Assembly (NCBI RefSeq): GCF_036208045.1
Contig: NZ_CP121472.1
Coordinates: forward strand, 2,181,531-2,245,530
From: Thiorhodovibrio winogradskyi
GTDB lineage: Bacteria > Pseudomonadota > Gammaproteobacteria > Chromatiales > Chromatiaceae
Direction of reading: 5' to 3'
DNA: 64,000 nt
Under the pieces are notes generated by a model that worked only from the letters and a program-made list of their open reading frames with translations, ran no database searches and was not told the origin of the DNA. A program made the position numbers and the translations under genes. Within the stretch, counting starts at the first letter, position 1. Every line of letters begins with the position of its first letter. Shown here one piece after another: positions 25,539 through 33,942 of this stretch.

Positions 25539-25883
25539 ATGGACCGCTGCCCCAACTGCCGCGCCCGCGCCGACGGCACCACCCACTGCCGCCGCTGCGG
25601 CATGGAGCTTGACCGACTCGCGGCCATTGAGCAGGCCGCCGAGCAACACCTCCAGATCGCCCTGAGGGCTCTGGCCAGCGGCCAGCGGCCAGCCGCCAAA
25701 ACCGCGCTCCACCAGGCCCAGGGGCTGAAAAACCAACCCCTGGCCGCCAAGCTGCTCGGTTTCATCGGGGTGCTGGATGATGCCGCCAGAGTCGATTTCG
25801 CTTCTGACGTGACAACACAGGCGCGTCCAGTGCCAGCCGAGAAGGCTCCGCCGGCAGCAGAAGCGCGATGGCTCCAGTGGTAG
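25539..25883 (+). CDS. Small zinc-ribbon protein at the end of the Hsp70 cluster
   Basis: A 114-residue protein starting MDRCPNCRARADGTTHCRRC, with two CxxC pairs that can bind one zinc. A helical TPR-like segment follows (EQHLQIALRALASGQRPAAK, TALHQAQGLKNQPLAAKLLG). No membrane segment. It begins 14 bases after hsp70. Its last 122 bases overlap the convergent comEC gene, an unusually long antisense overlap. It may be a regulatory or client-binding member of the chaperone cluster; this is inferred only from position. Confidence 0.65.
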   Translation: MDRCPNCRARADGTTHCRRCGMELDRLAAIEQAAEQHLQIALRALASGQRPAAKTALHQAQGLKNQPLAAKLLGFIGVLDDAARVDFASDVTTQARPVPAEKAPPAAEARWLQW

Positions 25884-28164
25884 CCGTGTTCAATGTCGGA
25901 ATACCCAGGCCATCGATGCGCGCCACCACCTCTTGGGCCGGAAAGCCATAGCGATTGGCGAAACCCGCCGAGTAAAGCACCCAACGCGGGTCGACTTGCT
26001 CCAAGAAGGCGCGCGAGGAGGATGTCGCGCTGCCATGATGACCGGCCACCAGCACATCCGCGCGCAGCGCGTCGCCGTGACGCATCGCCAGTTCGGTCTC
26101 GATGTCTTTGCCGACATCGCCAGTCAGTAGCAGGCTGCCACCGCTGGTGGTGATTTTCAGCACACAGGAGCTGTCGTTGCCTTCCAGCTTGGCGTGCGCA
26201 TCTGGGGCGCGCGGATGCAGCATGGCAAAGTCTACTCCGTCCCAGTGCCAGCGCTGGCCCGCCTGGCAGGGTTGTGCGATAACACCAGCCGTTGTTTTCA
26301 ACGCCAGCTCGTTTGGTTCGCCACTCAGCAGGCGCGCCACCGCGACTTCATCCAGCAGACCGGTTAGCCCGCCGGCATGGTCACGGTCGGCATGGCTGAT
26401 GACCAGCAGATCAAGCCGACCAATGCCAAGCGCCCGCAGATTAGGCGCCACCACGGCCGAGCCTGTATTGAAGCCGCTCGGAAAGCTCGGTCCCAAGTCA
26501 TACACCAGTGTGTGGCGTGCGCTGCGCACCACCACGGCCAAACCCTGACCGACATCCAGCAGGGTGACAGCCGCCGTGCCCGCTGCCGGCGGCAAGGGCC
26601 GGACCAGGAGGAGCGGCAGCAGATAGATCAATCCCAGCCAACGTCCTGGCAGGCCGCGCGGCGCCAACAGCAGGGCCACGCCAGCAAAGGCCGCGGCCCA
26701 CACCCAGAGGGCACGCTCGCCGAGGCCCAGGGTCGCCCAGGGCAGCTCGGCCAGCATGGTGAGCCATTGGAAGCCTTGTTCCAGAATGGCGCCGACCAGC
26801 AACAGCGGTCCGCTCCAGCCGCTTGCCAGGCTGATGAGACTGGCCAGCAGGATGGCTGGTAGCAGGACCGAGAACAAGGGCACCGCGAGCAGGTTTACCG
26901 GCGGCGCGATCAAGGATGCGCGGCCGAACAGCAACAGCAGCAAGGGCAAGAGTCCCAGCGCCACTGCCCATTGCGCGCGCGTCCAACTGGCGATCATCCC
27001 CGGCTGCCCGAGCCGCCCGCCCAGTGCGTAGAGCAGGGCCCCAACGGCGCCGAACGACAGCCAGAATCCATAGGACAGCACGGCCAGGGGATCAACCAGC
27101 AGGACAGCCAGCAAGGCGAGGCTGATGCCGCTGAGAGGGCGCGGCTGGCGCCCGGCGAGCAAGGCCACCAGTACCACGGCCAGCATCACCAGCGCGCGTT
27201 GCGTCGAGATGGCGAACCCGGCTAGGGCGCTGTAGCCGAAGGCTGCCAGCAAGGCAGCGACAGCGCCCGCGCGTGGTGCCGCCAACCACAGGGCGAGCGA
27301 GCCCAGGCGTGCCCACAGCCAACGCCCAAGAAAATACACCGCCGCCGCGATCAGACCGATATGCAGCCCGGAGATGGCCAGCAGATGATTGGTGCCGGTG
27401 CGCGTGAGTACCTGCCAGTCCGCCGGACCCAGGCCCTCGCGATCACCCAGCACCAGGGCGCGCACCAGCGCTGACGCGCGGGTCTCGCCCAAAACAGAAA
27501 GGATTTGAGCGCGTATCTGCTGGCGCAGCCGGTTGAGCCAGTACCCGCCTGGCGCGGTCTCCAGGCGTTGGTTGCGCTCACTGTCGCGCACATAGCCAGT
27601 GGCGCCAATGCCTTGTTGAAACAGCCAGCGCTCGTAGTCGAAACCGGCCGGATTGACAAATCCATGCGGCGGTTTCAGGCGCACCACCAGGCGCCAGCGC
27701 TCGCCAGCCTGGAGCTCTGGCGCTCCCTGGTACCAGCTCAGTCGCACCCGCTTGGACAGCTGCGGTGGTTGGCCCTGATGGCTGGCTTGGTCGATATCGA
27801 ACAACCAGCGCGCGCGCTCCGGCGTTTGATCGGGCAGCCCGGCAATCCGCCCTTCAACCAGAATATCCTGACGCAGCAGGGAGTCGGGAAAGGGCTGGCC
27901 CAGCAGCGGACTGCTTGCCCAATAGGCATGGCCGAATCCAATCACCACCAGCGCGGGCAGCCGCGGCCACCGCCAGCGCAGCGCCGCCAAAGTTAGGAGC
28001 GCGCAGGTGCCGAGGACCAGCAGGCCCGATGGCAGCCGCTGTTGCAGGAAAAAGGCCCCAATGCCAGCGCTGAAAGCCACCGCCATGAGCGGCAGCCCAC
28101 CGGGTATGAAGTCGAGCGTGCTCAACTGCTGTGAGCCAGGGCGAGGCTTTGCCGTTATACTCAA
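25762..28164 (-). CDS. comEC: DNA internalisation competence protein ComEC/Rec2
   Basis: Inner-membrane channel for single-stranded DNA uptake in natural transformation, 800 residues. An N-terminal DUF4131-type region is followed by the competence domain with many helices (LVLGDREGLGPADWQVLTRT, NHLLAISGLHIGLIAA, then GYSALAGFAISTQRALVM). The C-terminal metallo-beta-lactamase-like domain shows LDVGQGLAVVVR, VISHADRDHAGG, LLTGDVGKDIE and VLVAGHHGSATSSS. Complete length for the family. No other competence gene lies nearby. Its C-terminal 40 residues are coded opposite the zinc-ribbon gene. Confidence 0.93.
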   Translation of the reverse strand: MSITAKPRPGSQQLSTLDFIPGGLPLMAVAFSAGIGAFFLQQRLPSGLLVLGTCALLTLAALRWRWPRLPALVVIGFGHAYWASSPLLGQPFPDSLLRQDILVEGRIAGLPDQTPERARWLFDIDQASHQGQPPQLSKRVRLSWYQGAPELQAGERWRLVVRLKPPHGFVNPAGFDYERWLFQQGIGATGYVRDSERNQRLETAPGGYWLNRLRQQIRAQILSVLGETRASALVRALVLGDREGLGPADWQVLTRTGTNHLLAISGLHIGLIAAAVYFLGRWLWARLGSLALWLAAPRAGAVAALLAAFGYSALAGFAISTQRALVMLAVVLVALLAGRQPRPLSGISLALLAVLLVDPLAVLSYGFWLSFGAVGALLYALGGRLGQPGMIASWTRAQWAVALGLLPLLLLLFGRASLIAPPVNLLAVPLFSVLLPAILLASLISLASGWSGPLLLVGAILEQGFQWLTMLAELPWATLGLGERALWVWAAAFAGVALLLAPRGLPGRWLGLIYLLPLLLVRPLPPAAGTAAVTLLDVGQGLAVVVRSARHTLVYDLGPSFPSGFNTGSAVVAPNLRALGIGRLDLLVISHADRDHAGGLTGLLDEVAVARLLSGEPNELALKTTAGVIAQPCQAGQRWHWDGVDFAMLHPRAPDAHAKLEGNDSSCVLKITTSGGSLLLTGDVGKDIETELAMRHGDALRADVLVAGHHGSATSSSRAFLEQVDPRWVLYSAGFANRYGFPAQEVVARIDGLGIPTLNTATTGAIALLLPAEPSRLALDAPVLSRQKRNRLWRHHPAPR

Positions 28165-28247
28165 GACTTAAAGGAGAAGCGTGGGTGACGCTGGATGATG
28201 CTGGTTAAAGGACTGGTGTTGGATTTGAACCGAACGGGCGCTGGCGC

Positions 28248-28802
28248 ATGAAGGACTGGTTGCAACGGCGTCTGCCTGACCCAGGATCCCTGCTCAAGCA
28301 CCGGGCCCTGCGCGGTGTCGCCCATTTGCTGCGCGAACCGCGTCTGTGGGTGCTCAACCGGCACTCGGTTGCCGGGGCCTTTGCGCTGGGCTTTTTCATT
28401 CTCTATCTGCCGCCCTTCGGGCAACCCTTCTATGCGGCCTTTGGCGCGGTCAAGCTGCGCGTGAACCTGCCCATCGCCTTCTCCCTGGTCTGGCTCAGTA
28501 ATCCACTGACCATTCCGCCCATGTTCTACTTTGCCTATCTGGTCGGCAGTCTCTTGCTGCTGCGGCCGATTCTGCCCTTTGAGTTCAGTTTCTGGCTCGA
28601 CTGGCACAACTGGCTTGGCATTCTTGGGCCGGTGCTGCTGGGCAGTCTGGTGTGCGCCACCCTGGGGGCTCTAGTGGCCTACTGGACGGTGCAGGGCTTG
28701 TGGCGCTGGAATCTGGTGCGACGGCTCAAGGCACGGCGCCAGGCTCGTTATGGCCGCGCCTTGTCCGCCACCAGCCCGCCGTCCTCCAGTCGCCAAACCT
28801 GA
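28248..28802 (+). CDS. DUF2062 inner-membrane protein
   Basis: A 184-residue membrane protein with the DUF2062 pattern: [54 protein letters not shown]. About three or four hydrophobic helices, then a basic C-terminus. The function of the family is unknown; some relatives are fused to glycosyltransferases. It is divergent from comEC and convergent with lolD, overlapping lolD by 55 bases at the 3' end. Confidence 0.85.
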   Translation: MKDWLQRRLPDPGSLLKHRALRGVAHLLREPRLWVLNRHSVAGAFALGFFILYLPPFGQPFYAAFGAVKLRVNLPIAFSLVWLSNPLTIPPMFYFAYLVGSLLLLRPILPFEFSFWLDWHNWLGILGPVLLGSLVCATLGALVAYWTVQGLWRWNLVRRLKARRQARYGRALSATSPPSSSRQT

Positions 28803-29446
28803 TCGGCGCGCGCGGCCAGGTCCAGATCGTGTGTCACCAACACCACGCTGGTGCCAATGTCGCGGTTCAGTTCCAGAATCAGCTCGTAGGTATCCGCCGC
28901 CGTGCGGCGATCAAGATTGCCGGTCGGCTCATCCGCCAGCACGCAGTTGGGCCGGGTCACCAGCGCCCTGGCGATAGCGACGCGCTGGCGTTCGCCGCCA
29001 GAGAGTTCCGAGGGTTTGTGCTCGACCCGCGCGGCCAGGCCGACGCGTTCGAGCAATTCGCCCGCCCGCGCGCGTGCCTCGGCCGCGCCCATGCCGCCAA
29101 TTAGCAAGGGCAGGGCGGCGTTCTCGAGCGCGCTCAGTTCGCCGAGCAAATGATGAAACTGATAGATGAACCCAAGCCGTTTGTTGCGCAGCAGCCCGCG
29201 GCGGCGCTCCGAGAGCCCGGCGATGGGCTCTCCGGCCCAGCGCACCTCGCCGGCGCTGGGGCGATCAAGTCCGCCCAGGCAATGGAGCAGGGTGCTCTTG
29301 CCCGAGCCTGAAGCGCCCACCACGGCAATGCGCGCGCCAGGCTCGACACGCAGGTCGAGTCCGCGCAGTACGCTCACTTCCCGCGGGCCTTCGCGGAAGG
29401 TTTTGGTTAGGCCGATGGCTTCGAGGGCGGGGATGGAGTCAGTCAT
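28748..29446 (-). CDS. lolD: Lipoprotein-releasing system ATP-binding protein LolD
   Basis: ABC ATPase that powers extraction of mature lipoproteins from the inner membrane. Walker [10 protein letters not shown]-loop [20 protein letters not shown] (characteristic of LolD), signature [15 protein letters not shown] and Walker [12 protein letters not shown] are present. The start at 29446 ([10 protein letters not shown]) gives 232 residues; an in-frame Met at 29470 is possible. It follows lolC on the same strand. The QFHHLL motif distinguishes it from MacB-type ATPases. Confidence 0.94.
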   Translation of the reverse strand: MTDSIPALEAIGLTKTFREGPREVSVLRGLDLRVEPGARIAVVGASGSGKSTLLHCLGGLDRPSAGEVRWAGEPIAGLSERRRGLLRNKRLGFIYQFHHLLGELSALENAALPLLIGGMGAAEARARAGELLERVGLAARVEHKPSELSGGERQRVAIARALVTRPNCVLADEPTGNLDRRTAADTYELILELNRDIGTSVVLVTHDLDLAARADQVWRLEDGGLVADKARP

Positions 29447-29503
29447 TGGGCGCATTGAGTGGGGGAGCATTTGGGGGCGGCTGCTGGGGGCTTTTCATGG
29501 CCA

Positions 29504-30757
29504 TTATTCGTAGCGAAGGGCCTCGGCCGGGTCGGTGCGCGCGGCGCGCCAAGCCGGGTAGATGGTGGCAATGACCGACATGGCGAAGGCGCCGCCGGCG
29601 ATGCGCAGCACATCGCTCGCGCGCACATCCGAGGGCAGGGCGCTGATGTAGTAGATGCTGGGGTCGAGAAAATGCACCCCAAAGGCCTGCTCGATGCTGG
29701 CGACGATGGTCTCCACGTTCCAGCCCAGCAGCACCCCGCCGATGATGCCGAGCACAGTACCCACCAGGCCAATGCTGGTGCCCTGCACCATGAAAATGGC
29801 CATCACCGTGCCGGGAGACGCGCCCAGGGTGCGTAGCACGGCGATATCCCCGCGCTTGTCCGTGACCACCATGACCAGGGTGGAGACGATGTTGAAGGCC
29901 GCCACGGCCACGATCAAAAACAGAATAATGGTCATCATGCGTTTTTCGGTGCGCAAAGCGGCGAAGAAGTTGCGATGGACCTGGGTCCAGTCGGAGACGC
30001 GGTAGTAACCCTCCAGGGTGGCCGCGATCGCGCGCGCGGTGCGCGGTGCCTGAAACATGTCGGTGATTTTCAGCCGCACGCCTTCGGCATGATCCTCGCC
30101 CAAGCGCATCAGCCGGGCGGCATCGCTCATGTGCATGAAGGCCGCGCCGCGGTCATACTCGGCCATGCCCACCTCGAACAGGCCAACAATGTTGAAAGCC
30201 TTGAGTCGCGGCATGATGCCCACTGGCGTGGCATTCACCTGAGGCGTGACCACTGTGACCTTGTCCCCAAGCCCGACGCCAAGCGCATTGGCTAGTTCCA
30301 CGCCCAGAATAATGTTGAACTCACCAGGGATGAGATGCTCGACCCGCCCGGCCATCATATCGGTGCGCAAGTCCGAGACCTGGTCTTCTTCCGCCGGCAA
30401 AATGCCGCGCAGCATGGCGGCATTGGTCTGGCCGTTGCTCATGAGCATGGCCTCGATTTCCACAAAGGGCGCGGCGCCCACCACATCGGGCGCGGCGCGC
30501 ACCCGGGCCAGCAATTCCCGCCAGTTGGCGAGTCCGCCTGGCTCCGCGCTGCTAATGGTGGCGTGCGAGGCCATACCGAGGATGCGTTCCTGAATCTCCT
30601 TGTGGAAGCCGTTCATCACCGACAGCACCACGATGAGCGCCACCATGCCCAGGGTGATGCCCAGCATTGAGATCAGCGAAATGAAGGAAATAAAATGGTT
30701 ACGACGCTTGGCGCGGGTGTAGCGCAGGCCGATGAACAGCGGCAGTGGGTGAAACAT
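29504..30757 (-). CDS. lolC: Lipoprotein-releasing ABC transporter permease LolC/LolE
   Basis: Inner-membrane permease partner of LolD, 417 residues. N-terminal MFHPLPLFIGLRYTRAKRRN and FISFISLISMLGITLGMVAL match LolC/E. A large periplasmic domain follows, then three C-terminal helices (MTIILFLIVAVAAFNIVSTL, GTVLGIIGGVLLGW, and a final one near DPAEALRYE). Only one such permease gene is present before lolD and no lolE follows, so the transporter may be a homodimer (LolF-like), unless lolE is elsewhere. Confidence 0.92.
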   Translation of the reverse strand: MFHPLPLFIGLRYTRAKRRNHFISFISLISMLGITLGMVALIVVLSVMNGFHKEIQERILGMASHATISSAEPGGLANWRELLARVRAAPDVVGAAPFVEIEAMLMSNGQTNAAMLRGILPAEEDQVSDLRTDMMAGRVEHLIPGEFNIILGVELANALGVGLGDKVTVVTPQVNATPVGIMPRLKAFNIVGLFEVGMAEYDRGAAFMHMSDAARLMRLGEDHAEGVRLKITDMFQAPRTARAIAATLEGYYRVSDWTQVHRNFFAALRTEKRMMTIILFLIVAVAAFNIVSTLVMVVTDKRGDIAVLRTLGASPGTVMAIFMVQGTSIGLVGTVLGIIGGVLLGWNVETIVASIEQAFGVHFLDPSIYYISALPSDVRASDVLRIAGGAFAMSVIATIYPAWRAARTDPAEALRYE

Positions 30758-30864
30758 GGGCTGGCGTTGCGGAAAATGAAGCAGCGGTGCTAGAGACCAA
30801 GCTGTTGACTTAGCTGGTTACCAAGCCGGGTACAGCGTTGAATGCCGCGATGGGCACGAATGCG

Positions 30865-30894
30865 TTGCACTCAGGCAAGCGCTCACGTTATCAT
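30865..30894 (+). promoter_or_regulatory. Putative sigma-70 promoter for rpsU
   Basis: TTGCAC at 30865-30870 and TATCAT at 30889-30894 with an 18-base spacer, 63 bases before the rpsU start. It is the best match I see in the gap between divergent lolC and rpsU; assignment is by consensus only. Confidence 0.45.
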
Positions 30895-30956
30895 TGTCGG
30901 TTGTTTCCTTCCAAACAGTTTTGCTGCTTATCACTGCCACTCAACGGGATTGTTGC

Positions 30957-31172
30957 ATGCCTAACGTTCGTGTCAAAGAAAACGAGCCTTTCGAGGTCGC
31001 TCTTCGCCGCTTCAAGCGCTCCTGCGAGAAAGCCGGCATTCTTGCCGAGGTTCGCCGTCGGGAGTTTTACGAAAAGCCAACCTCCGAGCGGAAACGCAAG
31101 AAAGCCGCCGCTGTCAAACGTCATCATAAGAAACTCTCGCGCGAGTCGCGCCGCTGGGAGCGCCCGTTCTAG
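30957..31172 (+). CDS. rpsU: 30S ribosomal protein S21
   Basis: A 71-residue basic protein, [20 protein letters not shown] and the tail [16 protein letters not shown], typical of S21 in the small ribosomal subunit. The ATG at 30957 is the family start; an in-frame start upstream at 30894 has no homology. First gene of the macromolecular-synthesis operon (translation, replication, transcription), followed by yqeY, dnaG and rpoD. Confidence 0.97.
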   Translation: MPNVRVKENEPFEVALRRFKRSCEKAGILAEVRRREFYEKPTSERKRKKAAAVKRHHKKLSRESRRWERPF

Positions 31173-31227
31173 AAAGCCTTCGCGCGATCTGATCCTTCCG
31201 CGCTATCTGATAAGGAAGCTGGCCATC

Positions 31228-31671
31228 ATGCTCAAGCAACGTTTGCAAGACGACATGAAAGCCGCGCTCAAGGCCGGCAACAAGGACAGGCTTGGGACCA
31301 TTCGCCTGATCAACGCCGCCATCAAGCAGCGCGAGGTCGATGAGCGAATTGCCCTTGACGATGTCCAGGTGCTTGCGGTGCTTGAGAAAATGCTCAAGCA
31401 GCGGCGCGACTCGGTCACCCAGTATCGCGACGCCGGGCGCGAGGATTTGGCAGTGAAGGAAGAGGCCGAAATCCTCATCTGCCAGGAATATCTGCCCGAT
31501 CCGCTGAGCGAGGCCGAGATTGACGCCTGCATTGACGCTGCCATGGCCGAGACGGGCGCGACCTCCATGCGTGACATGGGCAAAGTGATGGGCTTGGTGA
31601 AACCCCAAATGCAGGGCCGGGCTGATATCGGCCAGGTCAGTTCCAGGATCAAGCAGCGCCTGAACGCCTGA
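31228..31671 (+). CDS. yqeY: GatB/YqeY domain protein
   Basis: A 147-residue protein starting MLKQRLQDDMKAALKAGNKD and continuing RLGTIRLINAAIKQREVDER; motifs ILICQEYLPDPLSEAEID and MGKVMGLVKPQMQGRADIG identify the YqeY family. It resembles the C-terminal tRNA-binding part of GatB and may act on aminoacyl-tRNA or be a standalone tRNA binder. It sits between rpsU and dnaG, a common place in gammaproteobacteria outside the enterics. Confidence 0.93.
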   Translation: MLKQRLQDDMKAALKAGNKDRLGTIRLINAAIKQREVDERIALDDVQVLAVLEKMLKQRRDSVTQYRDAGREDLAVKEEAEILICQEYLPDPLSEAEIDACIDAAMAETGATSMRDMGKVMGLVKPQMQGRADIGQVSSRIKQRLNA

Positions 31672-31835
31672 GCGAGACTTGCCCAGACCGCTGGCCAGCT
31701 TATTTGGCATCATTGCCCTGATTGCTCTCTACTCGTGCTCCATGCTGTCGGGCTCAGGCAAAGGCAAGCTCGGGTGGCAAAGCGAACGCGTAGTGTCAAA
31801 GGACCGCAGACTTTTCCAAATTATCTGCTAGCTTT

Positions 31836-33674
31836 ATGTCCATGGCCGGCAGAATTTCGCCCGAGCTCAAGGAGCAAATTCTCGCGCGCACTGACATCCT
31901 CGAGATTGTCGGGGCGCGGGTGCCCCTGCGTCCGGCCGGTCAGCTCTACAAGGCCTGCTGTCCTTTTCATCAGGAAAAAACCCCGTCTTTTATCGTTACC
32001 CCGGCGCGCCAAACCTATCATTGTTTCGGCTGCGGTGTTCATGGTGACGCCATCGGCTTCCTGATGGAATATGATCGCCTGAGCTTTCCCGAGGCGATCA
32101 AGGAACTGGCCACCCGCGCGGGTATCGCGCTGCCTGATGCTGGGTCTGGCGACGACCTACAGGTTCCAGAGGTGGATCTCAATCCTCTCTATCAGGTGCT
32201 CGAAGAGGCCGGCGAGTTATACCAACGCCAGCTGCAAGAAGAGGCGCGGGCTGTCGCCTATCTAAAAAGGCGTGGCCTTACCGGTGAGATGGCGACTGAA
32301 TTTGGTCTTGGATTCGCACCTGCAGGATGGGATTTTGTGCTCAGTCGTCTCGGCACTGATGAGACTAGACAACAGGCGCTGATTGATGCCGGTCTCGTTA
32401 TTGAGCGGGAGACAGCCGCCGCAACCCGTCGCTACGACCGCTTTCGCAACCGCGTTATCTTTCCGATCCGGGATCATCGCGGACGCACGATCGCCTTTGG
32501 TGGGCGCGTACTCGATCAATCCGAGCCCAAGTATCTGAACTCGCCCGAAACGCCTGTGTTCCACAAAGGCCGGGGACTTTACGGCCTGTTCGAGGCGCGG
32601 CAACGTCGGCGCCAACTCACTCGCCTGCTGATCGTTGAAGGCTACATGGACGTGATCGCGCTGACCCAGTTTGGTCTGCCTTATGCAGTGGCCACGCTAG
32701 GTACAGCCACCACGCCAGAACAAATCCAGCAGCTCAAGCGCCACAGCGATGAGCTGGTGTTCTGTTTCGACGGGGACAAAGCCGGTCGGGCCGCGGCTGC
32801 CAAGGCGCTGCGCGTGAGTTTGCCCTATGCGGCCGAGCGGCTGACAGTGCGCTTCCTGCTGCTGCCGGCGGGCCATGATCCAGACTCGCTGCTGCGCGCG
32901 GAGGGGCTAGCAGCGTTCGAGAAGCGCTTGGAGCAGGCGCGTCTGCTGTCTGATTTTCTATTCGATGAAGTGCGGGGACAGTTTGATCTGGGCTCAGCCG
33001 AGGGGCTCGCGCGATGCGATGCCAAGGCCCGCGAGCTGATCAACCTGGCGCCCGAGGGTACTTACCGGCAGCTACTGCTGCGACAGCTGGAGGACCTGAT
33101 TGGCATTCAGCAGCCTGCGATCCTTTCCGGGCCGCCAGGTGCGTCGGCCTTTTGGCCAGCGGGAGCACACGGGTCCAGGACTGCTGGCTCGGGCGATGGA
33201 CGCGTTCAAAGGCCCCAAGCCGGGCAAACGCGAGCGAGGGCACTATACCGCGTCCCCATGCGCGCCCAGCTGACCCCCGGGCGCCTGGCGAGCGCACTGC
33301 TGCTGCAGCGCCCGCGACTGGCCCTGGCGGCGCGCGGGATTCCGGATTACTGGAACGCGGTTGCCGAGGAAGATACTAGGTTGCTCAGTGAACTACTTGC
33401 TCATGCCGATGCCGACCCCGATATCACGGCGCAGATGTTACGAGATTATGCCAGCGGCAGCCCAGATGAGCCCATGGTGGCGGAACTTGCCGACCCCAGT
33501 CTGACTCAACATATCCCCGATGCAGGTATTGAGTCTGAGTTCATCGGGGCGCTGTCGGCCCTCTGCCGTCAGGCTGAGCGCGAGCAGCGTTATCGGCTGC
33601 TTAGCAGCGGGGAGCTTGGGCGCTTGGCGGGTGCGGGCAGAAGTCCGTCAGAGGGTGTCGACGCCGGGAATTGA
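31836..33674 (+). CDS. dnaG: DNA primase DnaG
   Basis: Makes RNA primers for replication; 612 residues. The N-terminal zinc-binding domain has ligands Cys42, His45, Cys63 and Cys66 (CCPFHQEKTPSF, YHCFGCGVHGDA). The TOPRIM catalytic core follows, with YDRFRNRVIFPIRD, GGRVLDQSEPKYLNSPETP, VEGYMDVIAL and FCFDGDKAGRAAA. The C-terminal helicase-interaction domain is less conserved, as usual, after a linker of low complexity (HGSRTAGSGDGRVQRPQ). The start at 31836 (MSMAGRISPE) is chosen; Met at residue 3 is equally plausible. Confidence 0.96.
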   Translation: MSMAGRISPELKEQILARTDILEIVGARVPLRPAGQLYKACCPFHQEKTPSFIVTPARQTYHCFGCGVHGDAIGFLMEYDRLSFPEAIKELATRAGIALPDAGSGDDLQVPEVDLNPLYQVLEEAGELYQRQLQEEARAVAYLKRRGLTGEMATEFGLGFAPAGWDFVLSRLGTDETRQQALIDAGLVIERETAAATRRYDRFRNRVIFPIRDHRGRTIAFGGRVLDQSEPKYLNSPETPVFHKGRGLYGLFEARQRRRQLTRLLIVEGYMDVIALTQFGLPYAVATLGTATTPEQIQQLKRHSDELVFCFDGDKAGRAAAAKALRVSLPYAAERLTVRFLLLPAGHDPDSLLRAEGLAAFEKRLEQARLLSDFLFDEVRGQFDLGSAEGLARCDAKARELINLAPEGTYRQLLLRQLEDLIGIQQPAILSGPPGASAFWPAGAHGSRTAGSGDGRVQRPQAGQTRARALYRVPMRAQLTPGRLASALLLQRPRLALAARGIPDYWNAVAEEDTRLLSELLAHADADPDITAQMLRDYASGSPDEPMVAELADPSLTQHIPDAGIESEFIGALSALCRQAEREQRYRLLSSGELGRLAGAGRSPSEGVDAGN

Positions 33675-33736
33675 GCGCCGGTGAAACTATTGCGTGGCGC
33701 CGCTGATGGTTGGCCCCGTAAATCAGGTTTCTATGC

Positions 33737-33742
33737 TATAAT
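33737..33742 (+). promoter_or_regulatory. Putative -10 element upstream of rpoD
   Basis: A perfect TATAAT in the 268-base dnaG-rpoD gap, in an AT-rich patch (TTTCTATGCTATAATTGTGA). No good -35 stands at 16-18 bases, so it may be activated or be an extended-type promoter. It would let rpoD be transcribed apart from dnaG. Confidence 0.4.
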
Positions 33743-33798
33743 TGTGAGTTTTCCATCGCCCGCGCAATAGTGATGATCCGCAGCCGCTTTAGGTTCTA

Positions 33799-33829
33799 TC
33801 CTGCTGATTTTAAAATATTATCAGCAGGA
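33799..33829. promoter_or_regulatory. Perfect 10-bp inverted repeat in the rpoD leader
   Basis: TCCTGCTGAT at 33799-33808 and its exact complement ATCAGCAGGA at 33820-33829, separated by an 11-base AT-only spacer. It is not followed by a T-run, so it is not a classical terminator. It could be an RNA hairpin in the rpoD leader or a dimeric operator. Confidence 0.6.
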
Positions 33830-33942
33830 CAGTCAGGGCTGGCATTGGGCATGATCGGGTTATGAGCGTTACCCTGAAACAACGCTGTCATCCTTAGGGG
33901 TGGTCGGGACTATAAGCGTTAGCCAGATTCAATAGGTACTTT

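Noticed and set aside
28161-28607. 148-codon minus-strand frame upstream of comEC
   Set aside because: Antisense to the DUF2062 gene; sequence is low-complexity Gln/Glu/Gly without a domain.
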